NCBI GenBank assembly: GCA_033809995.1
Contig: JAPXKQ010000073.1
Span: forward strand, 1 to 11,732
DNA length: 11,732 nt
Reading direction: 5' to 3'
From: Paratissierella sp033809995
GTDB taxonomy: Bacteria; Bacillota; Clostridia; Tissierellales; Tissierellaceae
This document shows positions 6,982 to 11,732 of this stretch, one piece after another. Numbering within the stretch: position 1 is the stretch's first letter; every line of letters starts with the position of its first letter. Under the pieces are notes generated by a model. The model worked only from the letters and a program-made list of their open reading frames with translations. It had not been told where the DNA came from and ran no database searches. Both the position numbers and the translations under genes were made by a program.

Positions 6982-8257
6982 AATAATCCATTAACACTTC
7001 CTTTAGTTCAGCCATTCCTCGTATCAAAAGTGATTCATAATGTATAATATCAGAATCTAATGGCCCGGACATTTGGACATCTAAAAATGCTCTATCATCA
7101 TTAAACTTTTCAAGTCCAAGCAAATATGAATTTAAGTTCATTCTCGCAGTAGGACCAGATGAAAAATCTAAATCAAAATAAGTTGTCATGTCCTTAACTC
7201 CAGCAGACTTAATAGCTGCTCTTCTAATTACACACGGCAAGCATGTCCCACAATGTTGGGTCTCGCTTTCTCCTCGCATTCTACCTACATCAGGGTGAGA
7301 ACAAGACATCGTATTAACAATATTATCCATTAAAAATTGCTTATTTTTACACTCTGAAATCATTTCTCCTTTTGTTTTAAACTGATACGGATTTATGAGA
7401 GTAACTTTTAAATTAAAACTATCTATTAATTTCTGAAGAAGCATTAAATAATGTGGATGCGTAGTTCTTGTACTGCTTGTACCTGTTCTAGAATAGGTAA
7501 GAGGTATGTTTAATGATATATAACCATTTTCAGGAATCACTAAGACTATTCTTTTATTAAAGCATGATGCGATAGCAATAGCATGGCTAAAGAACATTAA
7601 AGAACGTGATCTCATTGTTTTCTCTTCTCCACCTCGTGGAGCAGCATAAAAAGAATAAAAGTTATTTTCTAGAATCGAATACTTATTTATTAGCTCCTGT
7701 TTCAAAGCTTTTTGATACTCTAATGTACCCTTTCCTCCACCATAATGGCTTACAAAAATAATATTATTACTTTCATCTTCTAACAAATCAATAGCTCCAA
7801 TAAACGAGTCTAGCCCTCCGGAGAACATGCATATTTTATTAGTATCTAATGTATTAATTCTTCTCTGAGCCATCTGTTCTCTACAATTCTTCTCTTCTAA
7901 AGTCAAGTTTCTTTCTCTAAAAGTAAATTCCCAATTGTCACCAGTAAGAAAATTTGTTATTTGTTTCAATAGTTGTTTATTATGTTCAAATAAATCGATA
8001 TTGAGTACTGGCAAATGTAGATGTATGCTTCTTCTCCACCCATCTAAAGCATCTTTTCTCAAAATTATTCGATCAGCACCATAAACCGCTAATGATATCA
8101 TTAACAGATCTATCGCTTCCGTAGAAGGAAATTCCGGTAATAATTCTAGTCTTTCCTTCCAAAAAGTATATCTATAATCATCTAAACCACATATTATATG
8201 ATCCTCTTCAATAATATACTCTTCATCAGAAGAATATTTATATACAATATTTATCAC
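6968..8257 (-). CDS. qatC: QatC, QueC-like PP-loop enzyme
   Basis: A 429 aa protein related to QueC, the 7-cyano-7-deazaguanine (preQ0) synthase of queuosine biosynthesis. The PP-loop MFSGGLDSFIG (144-154) binds ATP. Four cysteines (C319 and the CGTCLPC cluster at C336, C339, C342) match the QueC zinc site. A roughly 140-residue N-terminal extension is absent from housekeeping QueC (about 220 aa), which, with the neighbours, marks it as the defence paralogue. The start is GTG with AAGGGGTG five bases upstream. The gap from qatB is 23 bp and the 3' end overlaps qatD. No queD/E/F genes lie nearby, so a role in tRNA modification is unlikely. Related QueC-like defence proteins have been reported to attach a deazaguanine to a partner protein. 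Confidence 0.93.
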   Translation of the reverse strand: MINIVYKYSSDEEYIIEEDHIICGLDDYRYTFWKERLELLPEFPSTEAIDLLMISLAVYGADRIILRKDALDGWRRSIHLHLPVLNIDLFEHNKQLLKQITNFLTGDNWEFTFRERNLTLEEKNCREQMAQRRINTLDTNKICMFSGGLDSFIGAIDLLEDESNNIIFVSHYGGGKGTLEYQKALKQELINKYSILENNFYSFYAAPRGGEEKTMRSRSLMFFSHAIAIASCFNKRIVLVIPENGYISLNIPLTYSRTGTSSTRTTHPHYLMLLQKLIDSFNLKVTLINPYQFKTKGEMISECKNKQFLMDNIVNTMSCSHPDVGRMRGESETQHCGTCLPCVIRRAAIKSAGVKDMTTYFDLDFSSGPTARMNLNSYLLGLEKFNDDRAFLDVQMSGPLDSDIIHYESLLIRGMAELKEVLMDYYEDN

Positions 8258-8280
8258 TTTTACACCCCTTTCAAATGAAA

Positions 8281-9099
8281 TTATAGGTATTCTTCAAAAA
8301 CTCTAAAACATGCCTTATACAAATTGTCGATCTCTTTTTCAATGCTACTTGAATTATAATCATGGCTTTCTGGTTTCATTTCTCGCATCCTTAGCTCAAC
8401 TTTAACTTTAATATAGTCCTTTAACTCTTTTTCTTTCTTAACTGATTTTTCTGGATTATCTACATGTTTTTCAAATCTGCTCTGTAGATCACTCATTACA
8501 CGTATGAAAATATACTCACTAACAAAAATTTCAATTACTTTTCTGAATAACCCCTCGTCAATCCTATGTAAGGCTTCAATATCTCCTCCATTTTCTACTA
8601 CTATATCATAAAGTTCAGAAATGACTTCTACCGATGCTCCTCTTGCAGCAATATCTTCTTTAGTATTAGTACTACTAGAAATAACATTAACAAGTTCGGA
8701 TAATACCTCTTTAGCACTTTTACCAACATAATCAACTTGTAAAGACTGAAGTGTTTTTTCAACACCAATTTCTCTAAAACCTTGAATAACCCGGCCTAAA
8801 TTGAGCGTTGCATTTCTTCCTGAAACTGAAGATTTAGTGAGCTGGCTTGAACCGCCAGATGCCCCAACATACCTACTCATTACCTTACCTTTATCAGAGG
8901 AACTACCTTTTGCATAAGTTGTCATTGCATCTTTTGCATCTTTCCATCTGCATGGAACCCACTGTGGATTCTCTTCGTCCAAATCTTCTGGAATATCTGG
9001 ATGCTCTTGGTCATCTTCAGGGTTATTATCATCAAAATCATTATAATCACCAGGTAATAATGATTTCACTGGTCCATCATATATACTTGAGGTTCCCAT
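8281..9099 (-). CDS. qatB: QatB, small partner protein of the Qat system
   Basis: A 272 aa protein starting MGTSSIYDGP, the N-terminal pattern I associate with QatB. It begins two bases after the qatA stop, with its ribosome binding site (AGGGGAG) inside the qatA end. Layout: Gly2 that should be exposed after Met removal; a very acidic, Pro-containing linker (18-45); W47 and W52; a Ser/Gly-rich linker (65-95); then a helical domain (100-272) with charged C-terminal helices. No enzyme motif is visible, which fits a substrate or structural role. Position between the ATPase and QueC-like genes fixes the assignment. I infer that the N-terminal Gly may be the modification site for QatC. Confidence 0.88.
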   Translation of the reverse strand: MGTSSIYDGPVKSLLPGDYNDFDDNNPEDDQEHPDIPEDLDEENPQWVPCRWKDAKDAMTTYAKGSSSDKGKVMSRYVGASGGSSQLTKSSVSGRNATLNLGRVIQGFREIGVEKTLQSLQVDYVGKSAKEVLSELVNVISSSTNTKEDIAARGASVEVISELYDIVVENGGDIEALHRIDEGLFRKVIEIFVSEYIFIRVMSDLQSRFEKHVDNPEKSVKKEKELKDYIKVKVELRMREMKPESHDYNSSSIEKEIDNLYKACFRVFEEYL

Positions 9100-9101
9100 A
9101 A

Positions 9102-10919
9102 TTAATCTCCCCTCTCTTCTTTAATAATAGGCTCAATTTTTGGATTATCCTTAATCCAACCATCGAAAATTTCATTAATCTTCTGAATTTGGTTAATTCC
9201 TTTTCCAAAATTCCACACTCTAGGTATGTAAGATGGTTTAATTCTAGTTCCACTTAAAGCTTCTAAACCACTAATTATTGCAGTATACGTTTCTTCTTTT
9301 AATAATCCCCATTCTAGTAATGCTCTAAATTGCATATCATCTATTTCACTAGAGCTTGTAATTTGTGAAATTAAATGTTCAATTATTAATGCTGCTTCAT
9401 ATTCATTTACTTCTCCTGCTTTATCACAAGCGTTTAGTAAACCTGAATCCGAGCCTGATATCAAACTTTTTAATACATCATTTGCGATTTTACTCAACTT
9501 CATCTTTGCCATTTCATATCTATTATCAAGTGAAGTTCTTGCAAAGTAAAAATATGGACGCAAATCTATTTCTCCAATATAGGGTTTCATATTAAGCCAG
9601 TTCTTTACCCAATCATCATCCTTCCACGAAGCTAGTTTTTCTAACGATTCTGTTTCATTATTTTCAAGCATTGATAATTCAACTATTTTACCCGTCAAAT
9701 CAACAGGTGCACTTACTAATTCTGCAAACATCCGGGGCTTGAAATATTCAAGCAGCATTATTTTAGCTAAGATTTTTCTGTCCAGCTCAATTCCTTTATA
9801 TTTAGCCATGTTCAATCGCATTTCCATAGAATTTAAAAAGCGTTTACAATGCCTTGGATTGCCATTTAGCCCATTAGCTAAAACTGATGAAATTTGCTTC
9901 GATATCTCCAAGCTCAATTTAACTTTATTTGCGATATCCTCATTGAAACCTCTTAATAAATTATAATCAAGCTGAAAATCAAAAAAATTCTTTTCCTTTT
10001 CCGAATGAATAAAATTTATAGTTTCTCCAAACTCTTCTTTTGTTAGTTCTTTTTCCATATAAAGCAATGATATATATAACTCGACTTCTCGAGTACTTAA
10101 CCTTGGTATTCTTACGGGGTACTGGATTATTTTTTCTAAATATTCCTTCCCAATATCAATTCCAAGACCTTGGATCTCTTTAAATTTTGTTTGAACAGCA
10201 TACGAAATATGCCTCTCATCAGCACCTATGATAAAAACAGTTCGTCCAACATATAAAAACAGTCGTATTGCTTCAAGTGTTTCTAAAATCGTGTCTGGGC
10301 TACATCTATCAAGCTCATCAATAAATACTACTAATCTATCAATCTTTGTTTGCTTCAATAGTTTATCAAAATCTTCCCTAAAAGTATTAATGCTTTCACG
10401 CAACTCTTTGTTTGTCAATTCCGCTTTAATCGCTTCCAAAACATCTTCTTTTAGTATCCCATCATTCGAAGATGTAATTTTATCTAATACAGTGGAAATA
10501 GCGAAATCAGCTGCGATATTTGTCCCACCTGTTAGAAATGCTCCAATTCCTAGGCCAATTGCACCTTTAACTAACTTCATTTTATCAATACTTTTGTATA
10601 AACCGACAATGCATTCTTTGGCAGTTTTATCAAGTTCTCTTTTTTCTTCAATAACATCTAAAATACTTCCTAATAAAGCTGCTTTAGCATCTTCATAATC
10701 TTCAAATAACCAACCATTAAAATATATTGGCACTATATCTTTATCATCTTCTAAAGAAGTTATGCTCATGTTTATTAAGCTTGACTTACCGCTTCCCCAA
10801 TCACCATAAACTCCTATTGTAGATGGTAATAAATCATCATTCTTAATAATATTACTTATAGTCTCAATTAAATAGTCAAAATCGAGATAATCTAATTCAG
10901 TTTCGCTATCTTTCCACAT
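9102..10919 (-). CDS. qatA: QatA, KAP-family P-loop ATPase
   Basis: A 605 aa KAP-type P-loop NTPase and the first gene of qatABCD. Walker A is GDWGSGKSS (39-47), Walker B with the KAP signature is VVFIDELDRC (197-206), followed by FIIGADERHI (229-238) and GNPRHCKRFLN (353-363), a typical C-terminal sensor-like block. Residues 117-142 form a Gly/Ala-rich hydrophobic stretch between the Walker motifs, the place where many KAP proteins carry membrane segments. ATP hydrolysis is required in known Qat defence, but the trigger is unknown. The ATG has GGAGG seven bases upstream (plus-strand 10927-10931). An RNA from the tandem TATAAT boxes just upstream would cover the whole operon. Confidence 0.93.
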   Translation of the reverse strand: MWKDSETELDYLDFDYLIETISNIIKNDDLLPSTIGVYGDWGSGKSSLINMSITSLEDDKDIVPIYFNGWLFEDYEDAKAALLGSILDVIEEKRELDKTAKECIVGLYKSIDKMKLVKGAIGLGIGAFLTGGTNIAADFAISTVLDKITSSNDGILKEDVLEAIKAELTNKELRESINTFREDFDKLLKQTKIDRLVVFIDELDRCSPDTILETLEAIRLFLYVGRTVFIIGADERHISYAVQTKFKEIQGLGIDIGKEYLEKIIQYPVRIPRLSTREVELYISLLYMEKELTKEEFGETINFIHSEKEKNFFDFQLDYNLLRGFNEDIANKVKLSLEISKQISSVLANGLNGNPRHCKRFLNSMEMRLNMAKYKGIELDRKILAKIMLLEYFKPRMFAELVSAPVDLTGKIVELSMLENNETESLEKLASWKDDDWVKNWLNMKPYIGEIDLRPYFYFARTSLDNRYEMAKMKLSKIANDVLKSLISGSDSGLLNACDKAGEVNEYEAALIIEHLISQITSSSEIDDMQFRALLEWGLLKEETYTAIISGLEALSGTRIKPSYIPRVWNFGKGINQIQKINEIFDGWIKDNPKIEPIIKEERGD

Positions 10920-10926
10920 TACCTCG

Positions 10927-10961
10927 CCTCCAATATTCAGATTTCAAATTATATTATTATA
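10927..10961 (-). promoter_or_regulatory. Putative qat promoter (-10 boxes) and ribosome binding site
   Basis: Two perfect TATAAT hexamers on the minus strand (10948-10953 and 10956-10961) stand 29-42 bases before the qatA start, and GGAGG (10927-10931) lies seven bases before it. No good TTGACA is found at 16-18 bases from either box, so the -35 contact is weak or replaced by an activator. The region is AT-rich, so one of the boxes may be chance. Confidence 0.45.
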
Positions 10962-11062
10962 GAAAACCTTATTAACCTTTAATATCCTAAGTGATACAAT
11001 TATTCATAAATCATAATATCATATTTACCCATAACTACCAATAAAGTTATCCACAATCTTGT

Positions 11063-11304
11063 CTATCCCTCCCCCATACCTAAATATATAGTTATCCATT
11101 CACAGGTATCTAATGAGTCTAAAAGCCTTTCTAAAGCCTCTCTGGCAGTTTTGTTTAACTTAATACTTCTATCTTTATTGATTTTTAAACTCTCATTATC
11201 TAGTTCTTTATTGTTGCTAAAAATTGAATGCAATAATCCGCAATTTTAATTTGCTTGCCCACTAAACAAATATCTACTTTTATAACATTCAGTATATTTA
11301 ACAT
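11063..11304 (-). pseudogene. Possible frameshifted small ORF (about 80 codons)
   Basis: A frame from an ATG at 11304 (MLNILNVIKVDICLVGK...) runs 34 codons to TAG at 11200. Overlapping it in another frame is a stop-free run of about 60 codons with a coding-like composition (...KLNKTAREALERLLDSL...) that ends YLGMGEG at TAG 11063-11065. Adding one T to the T5 run near the overlap would join the two frames into 80 residues. No convincing ribosome binding site precedes the ATG, so this may be a decayed gene or two chance frames. It is not assigned to a family. Confidence 0.3.
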
Positions 11305-11384
11305 ACTAATCAAATGATGTGATTATTTTCTCGTTTATAAGGACCTCCAATAACTAATTATCACTCTTGTTATCTATATTATAT

Positions 11385-11430
11385 AAAAAATTCAGAACAA
11401 TCTATGTCATCGCCTTTAGTTGTCCTGAAT
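11385..11430 (-). terminator. Orphan rho-independent terminator
   Basis: Arms at 11390-11400 and 11420-11430 form a 10-pair stem (ATTCAGGACAA with TTGTTCTGAAT, one mismatch). On the minus strand it is followed by TTTTTATATAAT. It points leftward, so it ended a transcript coming from the right, but only a 29-codon fragment and the IS end lie there now. An attenuator role is less likely. Confidence 0.6.
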
Positions 11431-11482
11431 TCATAATATTAATATATATATTAACTTTTTTAAAACTCTTTCAGCCTATCAC

Positions 11483-11572
11483 CTAGTCAAAATAGTGCAA
11501 TATAGCTTGTACTATTCTTTTAGACGCATTGCTATTTCTATATGGATTTACTTCCTTTCGCCATGTTTTCAT
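11483..11572 (-). pseudogene. Possible 3' fragment of a lost gene (29 codons)
   Basis: A short frame MKTWRKEVNPYRNSNASKR... ending ILHYFD and TAG. It has no ribosome binding site and meets a stop just upstream, so it is more likely the C-terminal remainder of a gene than a small gene. An intrinsic terminator 53 bases downstream in the same direction supports a former transcript end here. The family is not recognised. Confidence 0.3.
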
Positions 11573-11629
11573 ACTCAGAAGTATCTTTTAATAATAGACT
11601 AGTAGCATTATGGATAGGCTACACTAAGT

Positions 11630-11732
<103 letters not shown>

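Larger units (their letters stand above)
10962..11610. other. Gene-poor stretch with remnants between qatA and the IS3 element
   Basis: No intact gene is present in these roughly 650 bases. It contains a frameshifted small ORF, an orphan minus-strand terminator and a short C-terminal gene fragment, listed separately. A TTATCCACA (11047-11055) also occurs. The pattern is that of decayed genes cut by a mobile element. Confidence 0.6.

Noticed and set aside
6968..8257. QatC as a housekeeping QueC of queuosine biosynthesis.
   Set aside because: It is about twice the usual QueC length, with an N-terminal extension, and lies between QatB and TatD genes without queD, queE or queF.
10228..10698. A 156-codon plus-strand open frame opposite qatA.
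   Set aside because: It lies wholly antisense to the conserved ATPase core, has a low-complexity Ser/Ile-rich translation and no ribosome binding site that I could see; it is a shadow frame.
11047..11100. A perfect DnaA-box sequence TTATCCACA (11047-11055) and a near copy TTATCCATT (11092-11100), suggesting a replication origin.
   Set aside because: Only one perfect copy, no DNA-unwinding repeat array, no dnaA or rep gene nearby, and part overlaps a coding-like frame. One 9-mer match in AT-rich DNA is weak evidence.

Overview
The window is AT-rich throughout. It carries strong purine-rich ribosome binding sites (GGAGG/GGGGGAG types) and Firmicute-style proteins, and it ends in the start of an IS3-family element. 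This fits a low-GC Firmicute, most likely Clostridium or a close relative; the genus is inferred, since there is no rRNA or housekeeping marker. Every convincing gene except the IS transposase start is on the minus strand, so the region reads from right to left.

Right part (about 10919 down to 6259): a complete, tightly packed qatABCD anti-phage operon. It encodes a KAP-type P-loop ATPase (QatA), the small QatB with an acidic N-terminal tail and an exposed Gly2, a QueC-like PP-loop enzyme (QatC) and a TatD-like metal-dependent nuclease (QatD). Gaps or overlaps between these genes run from a 14 bp overlap to 23 bp, and tandem TATAAT boxes lie just before qatA. Upstream (10962-11610) is a graveyard: a frameshifted small ORF, an orphan rho-independent terminator, a short C-terminal gene fragment, and then the left end of an IS150-like IS3 element facing right.

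Middle part (6258 to 3880): just after qatD there is a short relic that looks like the junction of a toxin-antitoxin pair. It is the tail of one ORF joined by an ATGA overlap to a nine-codon start resembling MazF. Three unrecognised genes follow (183, 252 and about 99 aa), probably one operon; the 252 aa protein carries an R-x7-H / N-x2-K-H motif that recalls HEPN-like proteins. A VanZ-family membrane protein comes next and ends in a clear intrinsic terminator.

Left part (3725 to 43): a second probable defence module. An 870 aa SF2 helicase carries what I read as a C-terminal PD-(D/E)XK nuclease domain. It is followed by an 80-codon gene broken at an A8 run and by a 216 aa protein that looks C-terminally truncated near the window edge.

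Taken together, the window is a defence island with one known system (Qat), one helicase-nuclease module that I cannot match to a named system, one uncharacterised three-gene cluster, and several gene scars that suggest repeated turnover.
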